Origin: Chitinophagaceae bacterium
Lineage (GTDB): Bacteria; Bacteroidota; Bacteroidia; Chitinophagales; Chitinophagaceae
Assembly (NCBI GenBank): GCA_016786845.1
Contig: JAEUVB010000015.1
Span: 124,001 to 188,000, forward strand
Length of the DNA stretch: 64,000 nt
Direction of reading: 5' to 3'
In this document: positions 43,619 through 53,150 of the stretch, piece after piece
Position numbering within the stretch: position 1 is the first letter of the stretch
How the letters are laid out: each line of letters starts with the position of its first letter
Notes under the pieces: model-generated
What the model was told of the DNA's origin: nothing
Database searches by the model: none
What the model saw: the letters and a program-made list of their open reading frames with translations, nothing else
Made by a program: the position numbers and the translations under genes

Positions 43619-46600
43619 ATGAAAGCAGTCCGCTATATCCTCATCATACTTAGTTTGAATCTTCCTTTTGTCGTGTCAGCACAGCAAGATGCCCCCATTC
43701 AATCTTACCGGGCTGAAAAACTTTCAGTCGGTAAATCCGGCATTGAATCTCATACGCTGTATAAGGTGGAAAGAAGGAACCTGCAGTATTACAATACCCC
43801 CGTGGTGACTTTGAACAATACCCGCACCATCAACCTCGGACAGGTAAAAGTAGAACAGGGTATGAAACTGCCCTCCACGTTCGAACCCCATGTGAGTATT
43901 TCCATGGAACGTAAACAAGCGGTGGCATTTATTTTAGTTCCAAGGTTTATCAGGAATGCAGACGGCACTGTGGAGCAATTATTGACATACGATCTTCAGG
44001 TCAATGAAACCCCGGTTTCAAATAAAACCACAGGTGCCCGGGTTTATGCCGCGAATTCGGTGCTGGCCAATGGCAGTTGGTACCGAATCGCAATACAGAA
44101 ACAAGGCCTCTATAAAATAGATTATAATTTTATTAAAAACACATTGGGCATTGACCCCGGTAGCATACAGCCGGTCAATATTCGGCTTTTTGGTAATGGT
44201 GGCGAAATGTTGGGAGAAAATAATGCCATAGCCCGTGCCGATGATTTGGTAGAGAATGCGATACAAGTGGTTGATGGAGGTGATGGTCAGTTCAATGAAA
44301 GCGATTATATATTATTTTATGCCAATGGTCCGCATTCGATTGTTAAAGATTCGGCCAATAAACGCTTTACACACAATTTCAATATTTATTCTGAAAGTAG
44401 TTATTATTTCCTCAGTTTTAATACAGGACCGGGCAAGCGTATAACCACAGAAAACAGTGAAGCTACTTCCAATATCAACGTCAATTCGTATAACGACTTT
44501 TACTTTTACGAGAAAGACTCCGTGAATCCGGGCAAGTTTGGTAAAGCTTGGTATGGCGATGAATTCAATGATCAGCCCGGACGTTACATGACCCGCACAT
44601 ATACGGTGGACATGGCCAATCTGGATGCAAATACTCCTGTGTCTGTCCGTACACGATTAGGTTCCTATGCAAATTCAGGAGTGTGCTATATGAATGTCAA
44701 AGTAAATGGTCAGCCATTGCAGAATATCGGATTGCAGCCTGTGGGAGCAAGCTACAGTGATCCGGTGCTCCGAATGTCTGATCTCACAACAAGCTCCAGC
44801 GTACAAAGCTCACCTTTATCACTGACCTTTACCTTTACCAAAGAAAGCAGTGCCGCGTATGGCTTACTTGATTTTTTTGAAGTGAACGCACGTCGTAATT
44901 TGGTCTATACCAATTACCTCAAATTTGCTGATTGGAATTCTGTAGGAGCAGGCAATACTGCCGCATTTCAGATCAGCAATGCCGGCAGTGATCTTAAAGT
45001 TTGGGATATCACAAACCCCTTGCAGCCTGTGCTCATCAATGGCAGTCTGAATGCAGGAGTCTATACTTTTAATCGTGATGCATCTTCGCTTCATACCTAT
45101 GTGGCATTTGGAAACAATACCCCTTTTCTTGCACCAACCTTTATCGACAAACCTGCCAATCAAAATCTGCACAACAGCACAGCCAAAGATTATATCATCA
45201 TCACTCACCCTTCCTTCAAATCGGAAGCGGAACAATTAGCGGCTTATCATACGGCTAAACGGGGTTACCGTACCCTCATCGTCACGCCACAGGAAATTTA
45301 CAACGAATTTTCCTCCGGATCTCAGGATGTAACGGCGATCAGGGACTTCCTGAAAATGTATTATGACAAAGCAACGATGAGTGATTTGCCGGATTATGTT
45401 TTGTTTTTAGGTGATGCCTCTTACGATTACAAAAACAGACTCAGTAACAATACGAACTTGGTACCCGTTTATGAAACGAACGAAAGTATCAATAAAACAA
45501 CAGGATATTGTACGGATGATTATTATGGTTTTCTCGATGATCAGGAAGACATTAATAATTATTCAAATTCGCAAATCAATACGCTGGATATCGGTATTGG
45601 GCGATTTACCGCTTCTACACCTGCCAAAATCTCAGGCATCATTAATAAAATCATGAAGTATGATAGCCCGGCATCTTTTGGTCCCTGGAAGAACAATATG
45701 ATTTTTAATGCAGATGACGGCGATGGCGCCACACATTTTGAAGATGCAGAAATCATGGCCCAGTATATCAATGATACTCTGCCGGTTTACAACAATTATA
45801 AAATTTATGTCGATGGATTTGTGCAGCAATCCACTCCGGCCGGTCCACGCACCCCGGATGCCAATGCAGCCCTGACTTCCCAAATGTATAATGGTACTTT
45901 CCTCATGAACTATAACGGACATGGCGGTCCTTTAGGCTGGTGTGAAGAAAGGATTTTTTCAATGGATGATATAAACGGCTTGACCAATCTGAATAAACTT
46001 CCTCTTTTCATTACGGCCACCTGCGACTTTGCCCCTTTCGATAATCCTGCATTTGAATCGGCGGGTGAAATATTGCTCACCAAGCCTACAGGAGGCGCTA
46101 TCGCTTTAATGACAACCACCCAATTGGTCTATGCTGATCAAAACCGCATCATGAATCTCAACTATATGAAGGAAGGATTCAAACCGATGCAGAATGGTGC
46201 CTATCCCACATTAGGAGATGCTTATCGATTATCCAAAAACCTTCGCTATGTGAGTAGTATAGATGAATTTGCTGCTTCCAATTTCAGAAAATTTGCTTTG
46301 CTCGGCGATCCCGGCTTATCCTTAGCATTTCCCAAACACAAGGTCTTTACGGATAGCATCAATGGGACATCCGTGACCGTCTCCTATGACACCCTGAAGT
46401 CATTGGGAAAGTATACCATCAGCGGACATGTTGCGGATATGAACGGCAATCTGCTCAATGATTACAATGGTATCGTATATCCGGTCATTTTCGATAAGCC
46501 CAAAAAACTCACTACACTCGGAAATGATGCCGATAGTCCATTACGCGACTACTTCGTACAGAACAATGCCGTTTATAAGGGAAAGGCTACCGTTAAAAAT

Positions 46601-47416
46601 GGACGTTTTTCATTCACGTTTGTGGTGCCTAAAGATATTAACTACGCTATAGACAAAGGGAAGATCAGCTATTATGCCGAAAATGGACTTGAGGATGCCA
46701 ACGGATTTGACAATAAAGTCTATATCGGCGGCAGCTCGCCTAACCCATCTACCGACAATGCCGGTCCGGTGATTAAAGGCTATATGAATGATGAGAAGTT
46801 TGTCAACGGCGGCATCACTCCGGACAATGGTACCCTCCTGGTAAAACTGTTTGATGATAACGGGATCAATTATACCGGTAATTCCATCGGCCACGATATT
46901 ACCGCAGTTTTAGACGACAATACCCAAAAGACCTATGTCCTCAATAATTTTTTCGAAGCTGATTTGGATGACTATCGTTCGGGTATCGTTAGGTTCCCGG
47001 TCAATAACCTGAGCGAAGGGCAACATACCTTTACCATCAAAGCATGGGATATCTTCAATAACTCTTCTGAAATAAAAATCAATTTTGTGGTCGTCGGCAG
47101 CACGGAGGGGCAAATTACTCACGTCTACAATTATCCCAACCCCTTCACCACCAAAACGAATTTCATGTTCGAGCATAATATGCCCAATCAAAATCTGTAT
47201 GTCAACATTCACGTGCTCTCCATTACCGGAAAAGTAGTCAAAACCATACAGACCATGGTGAATACCCCGGGTACCCGTGTCAACAATATCGAGTGGGACG
47301 GGCTGGACCAATTTGGCGAAAAACTCGGTAAAGGAGTCTACCTGTACAAGCTTTCAGTGCGCTCTCAAAGCGGGTTTTCCGACACTCAATTGCAGAAATT
47401 AGTCTTGCTTCAATAG
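43619..47416 (+). CDS. porU: Type IX secretion sortase PorU
   Basis: A 1265-residue protein of the gingipain (C25) peptidase family, the T9SS C-terminal signal peptidase. It cleaves the sorting domain of cargo proteins and attaches them to the cell surface. A signal peptide (MKAVRYILIILSLNLPFVVSA) precedes a long N-terminal region. The C25 domain has the catalytic His in NYNGHGG near residue 767 and the catalytic Cys in TATCDFAPF near 801. An Ig-like part and a C-terminal segment (VYNYPNPFTTKTNFMF to LQKLVLLQ) follow, itself resembling a sorting or FlgD-like domain. The start at 43619 is supported by the -7 element at 43596-43603. porV follows after about 110 bases. Confidence 0.93.
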   Translation: MKAVRYILIILSLNLPFVVSAQQDAPIQSYRAEKLSVGKSGIESHTLYKVERRNLQYYNTPVVTLNNTRTINLGQVKVEQGMKLPSTFEPHVSISMERKQAVAFILVPRFIRNADGTVEQLLTYDLQVNETPVSNKTTGARVYAANSVLANGSWYRIAIQKQGLYKIDYNFIKNTLGIDPGSIQPVNIRLFGNGGEMLGENNAIARADDLVENAIQVVDGGDGQFNESDYILFYANGPHSIVKDSANKRFTHNFNIYSESSYYFLSFNTGPGKRITTENSEATSNINVNSYNDFYFYEKDSVNPGKFGKAWYGDEFNDQPGRYMTRTYTVDMANLDANTPVSVRTRLGSYANSGVCYMNVKVNGQPLQNIGLQPVGASYSDPVLRMSDLTTSSSVQSSPLSLTFTFTKESSAAYGLLDFFEVNARRNLVYTNYLKFADWNSVGAGNTAAFQISNAGSDLKVWDITNPLQPVLINGSLNAGVYTFNRDASSLHTYVAFGNNTPFLAPTFIDKPANQNLHNSTAKDYIIITHPSFKSEAEQLAAYHTAKRGYRTLIVTPQEIYNEFSSGSQDVTAIRDFLKMYYDKATMSDLPDYVLFLGDASYDYKNRLSNNTNLVPVYETNESINKTTGYCTDDYYGFLDDQEDINNYSNSQINTLDIGIGRFTASTPAKISGIINKIMKYDSPASFGPWKNNMIFNADDGDGATHFEDAEIMAQYINDTLPVYNNYKIYVDGFVQQSTPAGPRTPDANAALTSQMYNGTFLMNYNGHGGPLGWCEERIFSMDDINGLTNLNKLPLFITATCDFAPFDNPAFESAGEILLTKPTGGAIALMTTTQLVYADQNRIMNLNYMKEGFKPMQNGAYPTLGDAYRLSKNLRYVSSIDEFAASNFRKFALLGDPGLSLAFPKHKVFTDSINGTSVTVSYDTLKSLGKYTISGHVADMNGNLLNDYNGIVYPVIFDKPKKLTTLGNDADSPLRDYFVQNNAVYKGKATVKNGRFSFTFVVPKDINYAIDKGKISYYAENGLEDANGFDNKVYIGGSSPNPSTDNAGPVIKGYMNDEKFVNGGITPDNGTLLVKLFDDNGINYTGNSIGHDITAVLDDNTQKTYVLNNFFEADLDDYRSGIVRFPVNNLSEGQHTFTIKAWDIFNNSSEIKINFVVVGSTEGQITHVYNYPNPFTTKTNFMFEHNMPNQNLYVNIHVLSITGKVVKTIQTMVNTPGTRVNNIEWDGLDQFGEKLGKGVYLYKLSVRSQSGFSDTQLQKLVLLQ

Positions 47417-47527
47417 TAATAATTTAATATATTCAATAGAAATAATTCAATATATTCGCACTCTTAACCAGTCTAAACGCTCATTTTCGCTTATAGAGAA
47501 AACCTCTACTTCAACAAATTCAGATTA

Positions 47528-48802
47528 ATGCGAGTTACTTCATTTAAGTTATTGACAATCGTTTTGTCCATAACTACCATCCAATCTTTTGCTCAGATTA
47601 GCGGTCAGCAAACAGGTAATCAATACAATACCATTACCACCGCTGTTCCATTTATGCGTATCAGTCCCGATGCCCGTTCCGGTGCCATGGGTGATGTGGG
47701 GATTGCCATCAGCCCCGATGCCAATGCACAATTCTGGAATGTTTCCAAACTGGCCATGTCCGAAAAGGAAATGGGTATTTCCATGACCTATACACCATGG
47801 CTCAAGGATTTGGTACAAGATATCTTTTTAGCCTACCTCACCGGCTATGTAAAATTTGGAGAAGCCGACAATAAAAATCAGGCCGTCAGTGCCAGTATGC
47901 GTTACTTCTCTTTAGGTGATATCAACTATACCGACATTAACGCCCAGCCTGCTGGTACCGGTAAACCCCGTGAGTTTTCATTTGATTTGGGCTATTCACG
48001 TAAATTATCAGACAATCTTTCCATCGGACTTTCCGGTAAATATATTCACTCAAATATCATCAACGGCGCGGGCAATTCAGGCGGTGTGACGTATAAACCC
48101 GGCAATTCCTTCGCAGTCGACTTCGGCGTATTCTATACGAAAAATTTGAAATTTGATGAAGAAACCGGACAAGGGTCTTCTGTCAACGCCGGTTTGGCCA
48201 TTACCAACCTTGGTTCAAAAATATCTTATTCCAATAACCGTAAGGATTTCATCCCTACCAATTTGGGTCTTGGCTTAGCCTATAACTACAACATCGATGA
48301 ATTCAACAAACTGACCATCGCTTTGGATCTCAATAAATTGCTGGTTCCTTCACCTCAAATCATTTATGATTCTACAGGGGCTTATGTAGGGCAAAGCTAT
48401 CCATACGATAAAAGTTTGATGAGCGGTGTCATGAGTTCTTTCGGTGATGCACCCGGTGGCGCCAGTGAAGAAATTAAGGAAGTGATGTTGGGTATCGGCG
48501 CTGAATACTCTTATCAAAACCAGTTCTTCGCCCGCGCAGGATACTTCTATGAAAATAAGTACAAAGGCGATCGTCGTTTCCTCACAGTGGGTGTTGGGGT
48601 CAAATACAGCATTTTCGGATTAAACTTTGCTTATTTGGTTCCTTCGGGTTCCGGTATCAATCGTAATCCGCTGTCTAATACTTTACGCTTTTCATTGATG
48701 TTTGATTTCGATGACTTGAAAAATGTGGTGATTGGTAAAAAGTCTGATGGCGATGCCGGAGAAAAGAACGAGCGTAAAGAAAAAAAAGATACCAAGAAGT
48801 AA
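47528..48802 (+). CDS. porV: Type IX secretion outer membrane protein PorV
   Basis: A 424-residue outer membrane beta-barrel of the FadL-like fold. PorV collects cargo from the translocon and delivers it to PorU. A signal peptide (1-19) is followed by the family opening SGQQTGNQYNTITTAVPFMRISPDARSGAMGDVGIA, then SPDANAQFWNVSKLA and a series of amphipathic strands. After the barrel the protein continues into a 25-residue Lys/Glu/Asp tail (VIGKKSDGDAGEKNERKEKK), so it does not end in the usual aromatic residue. A hairpin terminator follows at 48825. Confidence 0.92.
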   Translation: MRVTSFKLLTIVLSITTIQSFAQISGQQTGNQYNTITTAVPFMRISPDARSGAMGDVGIAISPDANAQFWNVSKLAMSEKEMGISMTYTPWLKDLVQDIFLAYLTGYVKFGEADNKNQAVSASMRYFSLGDINYTDINAQPAGTGKPREFSFDLGYSRKLSDNLSIGLSGKYIHSNIINGAGNSGGVTYKPGNSFAVDFGVFYTKNLKFDEETGQGSSVNAGLAITNLGSKISYSNNRKDFIPTNLGLGLAYNYNIDEFNKLTIALDLNKLLVPSPQIIYDSTGAYVGQSYPYDKSLMSGVMSSFGDAPGGASEEIKEVMLGIGAEYSYQNQFFARAGYFYENKYKGDRRFLTVGVGVKYSIFGLNFAYLVPSGSGINRNPLSNTLRFSLMFDFDDLKNVVIGKKSDGDAGEKNERKEKKDTKK

Positions 48803-48824
48803 TTCGTAAAAAGTAATTCATAGA

Positions 48825-48859
48825 AAGAGGCTCTTCGTAAGAATGAGCTTCTTTTTTTT
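48825..48859 (+). terminator. Rho-independent terminator of the porU-porV unit
   Basis: AAGAGGCTC (48825-48833) pairs with GAGCTTCTT (48845-48853, one wobble) and a run of Ts follows, 23 bases after porV and just before ispF. Confidence 0.75.
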
Positions 48860-48870
48860 ATCTTGCAATC

Positions 48871-49350
48871 ATGTTTAGAATTGGATACGGTATAGATTAC
48901 CATCAATTAGTAGAAGGACGTGAATTTTGGCTGGGCGGTGTGTTAATCCCCCATACCAAAGGAGCTCTGGGTCATTCAGATGCCGATGTATTATTGCATG
49001 CCATTTGCGATGCCCTTTTGGGGGCTGTGAATGCCGGTGATATCGGTACCCATTTCCCGGATACCGATCAACAATATAAAAACATCGACAGTAAAATTCT
49101 TCTGCGCAAAAGCAACGAAGTGTTAATTCAAAAAGGCTATCATGTGGTCAATATCGATTCAACGGTTTGTTTGCAGCTTCCTAAAATAAAGCCTTATATC
49201 CACCATATGCAAAACGCAATCGCAGAATGTCTGGATATCGACATAGATCTGATCTCCATCAAAGCGACCACTACTGAAAATTTAGGTTTTGTTGGTCGTG
49301 AGGAAGGGATTGTGGCTCATGCCACGGTGCTGGTGAGCAAAATCAGTTAG
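48871..49350 (+). CDS. ispF: 2-C-methyl-D-erythritol 2,4-cyclodiphosphate synthase
   Basis: A 159-residue enzyme of the non-mevalonate isoprenoid pathway that cyclises CDP-methylerythritol phosphate and releases CMP; a trimer with a zinc and a magnesium site. Metal ligands are in GYGIDYHQL (Asp-x-His) near residue 8-10 and in the following LGHSDADVLLHAICDALLGA block. The substrate-binding GDIGTHFPDTD and the C-terminal ATTTENLGFVGREEGI are intact. The ATG at 48871 begins the family domain. Its 3' end overlaps the tail of the convergent DUF3108 gene by 8 bases. Other pathway genes are not in this window. Confidence 0.97.
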   Translation: MFRIGYGIDYHQLVEGREFWLGGVLIPHTKGALGHSDADVLLHAICDALLGAVNAGDIGTHFPDTDQQYKNIDSKILLRKSNEVLIQKGYHVVNIDSTVCLQLPKIKPYIHHMQNAIAECLDIDIDLISIKATTTENLGFVGREEGIVAHATVLVSKIS

Positions 49351-50260
49351 ATTGTTTCCGAAACGACAGGATGCCTGTTGTTTTATTTCTGATCTGCTGA
49401 TATCCATACAAATACACCCGTATGCGACCCACCAAGATAGGGGTATCGATAAAAACCGGCAACTTGTTTTGGTCATCTGTCACATATACAATCATATGCT
49501 CTCCACCGGAAAACAAGGTGCCTTCAATGAGCAAGGGCCTAAATTTAATCACCTTGAATTGCCCGTATTTCGTGGTCAATTTTTCTTTGCCCAAATAACG
49601 GATATATACCGGAAAGACCTCATCGTCTAAATACATATTAAAAGGTATTTTCTCTCCGATTGGATACTGATTAAAATCGATATTGCGTGCATAATAGATG
49701 GCAGACAACACATCTTGTATGCAATCCGGTGTCTTTATGGTAGCGGTTTGACTCACAGCCTTACCCGCCGCGAATGTAGTTCGATCGATATCGTGTTTGC
49801 CACCTTCATTCACCGTTCTGATAAACTGATAGGGGAGCAGCGTGGTGGTGTCAATATAACTTTCGTAAGTGTCCCGTACTTTGTAAATCCAGTCGTAAGA
49901 TGAGTAGGTACGCCCGAACCCCGTTACATGGTATACCGGTTTTTTTTGGAGCATTTCAACTTGATTGCTAAAAATGGCCTCACCTGCAGGAACGTACACG
50001 CCGGCGAGGGTATAATATACCTTATACGTGAGCCTTTCGCCCGAACGACTACTTGTATTACGAATCCCGCAGAAATCCGTTCGCTGTGCCATCATCGAAT
50101 GACTGACAACGAAAAATAGAATGAAGAAAATAGCATTACCGTTAAAACCTATTTTGGGCGGTGAACACGCCTGCCTGATTGACTCAGTCAGGCCTTCCGC
50201 TATCTCGTCAAGCATTGACGAGATAGCAAATGCGATAGCTTTCAAGCTGTATTTTTTCAT
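49343..50260 (-). CDS. DUF3108 secreted protein with an aberrant, palindrome-bearing N-terminus
   Basis: A 305-residue protein. Residues about 70-295 are a DUF3108 domain (RSGERLTYKVYYTLAGVYVPAGEA...; RDTYESYIDTTTLLPYQFIR), a predicted periplasmic beta-rich domain of unknown function. The N-terminus is odd. A good signal-sequence core (AIFFILFFVVSHSMMAQ) begins only at residue 42, with no ATG before it. The only start in frame is MKKYSLK at 50260, separated from it by 35 residues encoded partly by two DNA hairpins (50173-50227). I infer that a palindromic repeat entered the signal-peptide coding region and remained in frame. The resulting n-region is unusually long and carries acidic residues. 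Export may still work. Confidence 0.82.
   Translation of the reverse strand: MKKYSLKAIAFAISSMLDEIAEGLTESIRQACSPPKIGFNGNAIFFILFFVVSHSMMAQRTDFCGIRNTSSRSGERLTYKVYYTLAGVYVPAGEAIFSNQVEMLQKKPVYHVTGFGRTYSSYDWIYKVRDTYESYIDTTTLLPYQFIRTVNEGGKHDIDRTTFAAGKAVSQTATIKTPDCIQDVLSAIYYARNIDFNQYPIGEKIPFNMYLDDEVFPVYIRYLGKEKLTTKYGQFKVIKFRPLLIEGTLFSGGEHMIVYVTDDQNKLPVFIDTPILVGRIRVYLYGYQQIRNKTTGILSFRKQSN
50173..50227. repeat. Two adjacent hairpin-forming palindromes inside a coding region
   Basis: GCCTGA (50173-50178) pairs with TCAGGC (50188-50193). A perfect 13-bp stem, GCTATCTCGTCAA (50199-50211) with TTGACGAGATAGC (50215-50227), has only a 3-base loop. The pair resembles a REP-like element and lies within the 5' end of the DUF3108 gene. 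Confidence 0.75.
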
Positions 50261-50325
50261 GTCATGATGGGTTTGGCCGGGGGAGATGATCCATAACCTT
50301 GAAGCTTATATTGTAAAGACTCGCC

Positions 50326-52545
50326 TTAGTAATCCTCCGGATTGGTTCCCTTATCATCGTTGCCGAAATTATTTTCTTCCGACACATCATCTTGTAGTCC
50401 GCGAGATACATTCATTGTGGCTTCAGCCCTTAATAAACTGGTCTGATCACTTGCATCACATTCATCCATTCCTTGCATGGCCAATGGTTTAGCAAACGAA
50501 TCAATGGTCGAATAACCCAGTTTTTTATCGGCTTGTATGCGCTTGAAAAATTCTCCCCAAATCGGCATTGCCGCTCTGGCCCCTTCACCGATGCCGACTC
50601 CTACAAAACGATCGTCGCACCCTACCCAGGCACCGGCAAGTAATTGTGGCGTATAACCGATGAACCATGCATCGGCCTCACTGTTGGTAGTACCCGTTTT
50701 GCCTGCACATTCACCTTTAATGCCCCATACCGGTTTCAAACGACGACCGGTACCGATTAAAATGGTCCCCATCATCATACGTATCATTTTGAATGCAGTA
50801 ATTTCATTGATCACCTCTTTGCGTTCCGGAACAAATGTTTCGAGCACATTCCCATTCCGGTCCTCAATGCGGGTGATATAAATCGGTTTGGTATTGATAC
50901 CATAGTTTGGAAACATCGTATAGGCCCGTATCATTTCGATCACGGATATATCATCGGCGCCCAAACACACAGATGGGTAGGCATGCAACTTAGATATGAT
51001 ACCTAATTTTTTAACAAAATCAACAAAGGAATTGATTCCCACCAATTTCAATATGTTTACAGTGGCATTATTCTTCGAAAAGGCCAGTGCATTTTTCATC
51101 ACAATGGAACCGCGGCTCTTATCCGGCCCATACATGCCATGACCGGGAAACATCACCGGATTCAACGATACCGACATACAGGGAGAATATCCGTTATCAA
51201 CGGCCAGACAATACAATAGTGGTTTGATCGTAGAACCGACCTGACGTTTGGTGTTGACATTCACATGGTCAAACTGAAAATATTTATGATTGATACCGCC
51301 TACCCATGCCTTCACTTCACCTGTGGCCGGATCCATCACCATAAAGCCTGTTTGTATAAAGCCCTTCATGTATTTGATGCTGTCTAGGGGCGTTATGGTG
51401 GTATCTTTTTCACGATTGGCATTCCATGCAAAAACTTTCATTTTCGTCTTTGTATTGAAGATCTTCATGATTTCTTCTTCACTGCTGCCTTCTTCTTTTA
51501 AATTTTTATAACGATCGGTTTCCCTTACAGCCCGCATCAATGTCGTTTTGTGACTGGCCCAGGTTCTTTCACTGGCGAAGCGTGTTCTGCCCCACATTTG
51601 TTTTTGCACCGCTTCTTCCGCATATTTCTGCATGGTGGTGTCTATGGTGGTATAAATTTTTAAACCATCCTTATACAAGTTATGTTTATTCTTTTTGCAC
51701 CAGGCTTTAACTTCTTGTTCGACCACCTGGCGGAAATATGGCGCCACCCCTTCATGATGCGATTCACTCATGGGTGAAAAATCCAGTACGATCGGGGTCT
51801 CTTTCAGGGCCTGGGCTTCGGAAGGAGAGATCTTAAAGTTCTTTACCATCTGATCGATCACCGTATTGCGACGATCACGCGCTCTCTCAGGATGTTTTAC
51901 CGGATTGTACAGCGATGATCCTTTCAGCATGCCCACCAATAAAGCAGACTCCTGCACATTCAGATCTATAGGCAACTTATCGAAATAAGTTTTTGCCGCA
52001 CTTTTGATCCCGAATGAATTATATCCCCAGGGCACCGTATTCAGATAGAGGGCCAGAATTTCCTGCTTGGTTAAATTCTTTTCGAGCTTTACCGCTACAA
52101 TCTGTTCCTTGAGTTTTTCCAACATCCTTGCCAGGAAATTTCTGGAACCTTGTTCCAGGAGTTGTTTAGCCAATTGCTGGGTAATGGTACTCGCTCCGCC
52201 TTTCGGATTGAAGGTCATCACTCCTACAAGGGCACGTCCAATGGCTTCGGCATCAATACCGCTGTGTTGGTAAAAACGCTCATCTTCTGTAGATACCAAA
52301 GCGTCAATCACATTGGGCGAAATTTCGCTGTACTTGACGGGATAACGGTTTTCTAAAAAATAACGACCGATCAAGGTCCCTTCGGATGAATAGACCACAG
52401 ATGCAGTGGCCGATTGAGGATTTTCAAGCTCCTCCATTTTCGGCATATAGCCCAACCATCCGGCATTGATCATCCAGATGAGAATATTGAAACTGACCAA
52501 TCCAATGACCAGCCCCCACCACATGATTTTTATACTTCGCTTCAT
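50326..52545 (-). CDS. Bifunctional penicillin-binding protein 1A
   Basis: A 739-residue class A PBP with one N-terminal membrane anchor (residues 4-25), active in the periplasm. The glycosyltransferase 51 domain has STEDERFYQHSGID (catalytic Glu) and GGASTITQQLAKQL. The transpeptidase domain shows the active-site serine motif GSTIKP, then SKNNATVN (SxN) and KTGTTN (KTG), and the late GYTPQLLAGAWVGCDD. It polymerises and cross-links peptidoglycan and is a beta-lactam target. An ATG 12 bases upstream is the alternative start. The C-terminal tail is acidic (EENNFGNDDKGTNPED). A TAGCTTTG -7 element lies at 52614-52621. Confidence 0.93.
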   Translation of the reverse strand: MKRSIKIMWWGLVIGLVSFNILIWMINAGWLGYMPKMEELENPQSATASVVYSSEGTLIGRYFLENRYPVKYSEISPNVIDALVSTEDERFYQHSGIDAEAIGRALVGVMTFNPKGGASTITQQLAKQLLEQGSRNFLARMLEKLKEQIVAVKLEKNLTKQEILALYLNTVPWGYNSFGIKSAAKTYFDKLPIDLNVQESALLVGMLKGSSLYNPVKHPERARDRRNTVIDQMVKNFKISPSEAQALKETPIVLDFSPMSESHHEGVAPYFRQVVEQEVKAWCKKNKHNLYKDGLKIYTTIDTTMQKYAEEAVQKQMWGRTRFASERTWASHKTTLMRAVRETDRYKNLKEEGSSEEEIMKIFNTKTKMKVFAWNANREKDTTITPLDSIKYMKGFIQTGFMVMDPATGEVKAWVGGINHKYFQFDHVNVNTKRQVGSTIKPLLYCLAVDNGYSPCMSVSLNPVMFPGHGMYGPDKSRGSIVMKNALAFSKNNATVNILKLVGINSFVDFVKKLGIISKLHAYPSVCLGADDISVIEMIRAYTMFPNYGINTKPIYITRIEDRNGNVLETFVPERKEVINEITAFKMIRMMMGTILIGTGRRLKPVWGIKGECAGKTGTTNSEADAWFIGYTPQLLAGAWVGCDDRFVGVGIGEGARAAMPIWGEFFKRIQADKKLGYSTIDSFAKPLAMQGMDECDASDQTSLLRAEATMNVSRGLQDDVSEENNFGNDDKGTNPEDY

Positions 52546-52613
52546 CTGTAATTGCATTTAATGCCACCCCGCATGCGGTCATCTCTTCAATTCGATGACA
52601 GAACAAGGATAAG

Positions 52614-52621
52614 CAAAGCTA
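52614..52621 (-). promoter_or_regulatory. Putative -7 element TAGCTTTG for the PBP1A gene
   Basis: Minus strand: exact TAnnTTTG, giving a leader of about 60 bases before the ATG at 52545. The -33 box is not evident. Confidence 0.35.
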
Positions 52622-52718
52622 AAAAAATACAAGGAGTAAAAAACTTAAATTATTGTGATAAAAAGCCTAATCTCCAATAGAAAGATATGGAAACACCAGG
52701 AGGTTTATAGACCCGGTC

Positions 52719-53105
52719 CTAGTTCAATTTATGCGGTGCGACCAAATTAAACTCAGGAATATTCACTTTAAACAACTTTTTGTTCAGCAAATTTTCCATT
52801 TGATAGGTCCCGGTCATACGCCCAATATCGGTGCGTATGCTGGCTCCTGACATGTATTGAAAAGATTCACCGGGCTCCAGCATAGGTTGTTGACCCACTA
52901 CACCTTCGCCTTCAACTTCACGGAAAGTACCATTGCTGTCGAAAATTTGCCAATGCCGGCGCAACAATTTGACCGGGAAATTAGCATTATTATCGATCGA
53001 CACGCGATAGGCAAAGGTGAATTCATTATTGATCGGATTCGACTGCTCCTGATTGTAAAAAGTTTCAACGGTGATGCAGATGCCCTCGGTGATTTGTTGT
53101 GTCAT
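52719..53105 (-). CDS. apaG: ApaG family protein
   Basis: A 128-residue single-domain protein with the ApaG fibronectin-III-like fold: ITVETFYNQEQSNPINNEFTFAYRVSIDNN, then the diagnostic VGQQPMLEPGESFQYMSGASI and GRMTGTYQM. Function is not established; it is linked genetically to magnesium/cobalt resistance in enterobacteria and to Ap4A hydrolase operons. Here it is not beside apaH; its neighbours are PBP1A and a small zincin, both on the same strand. Length is normal. Confidence 0.93.
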   Translation of the reverse strand: MTQQITEGICITVETFYNQEQSNPINNEFTFAYRVSIDNNANFPVKLLRRHWQIFDSNGTFREVEGEGVVGQQPMLEPGESFQYMSGASIRTDIGRMTGTYQMENLLNKKLFKVNIPEFNLVAPHKLN

Positions 53106-53150
53106 GGCTATTGTAAAAATAGGTTTTTTTTAATAACGAACAATTTTTTA

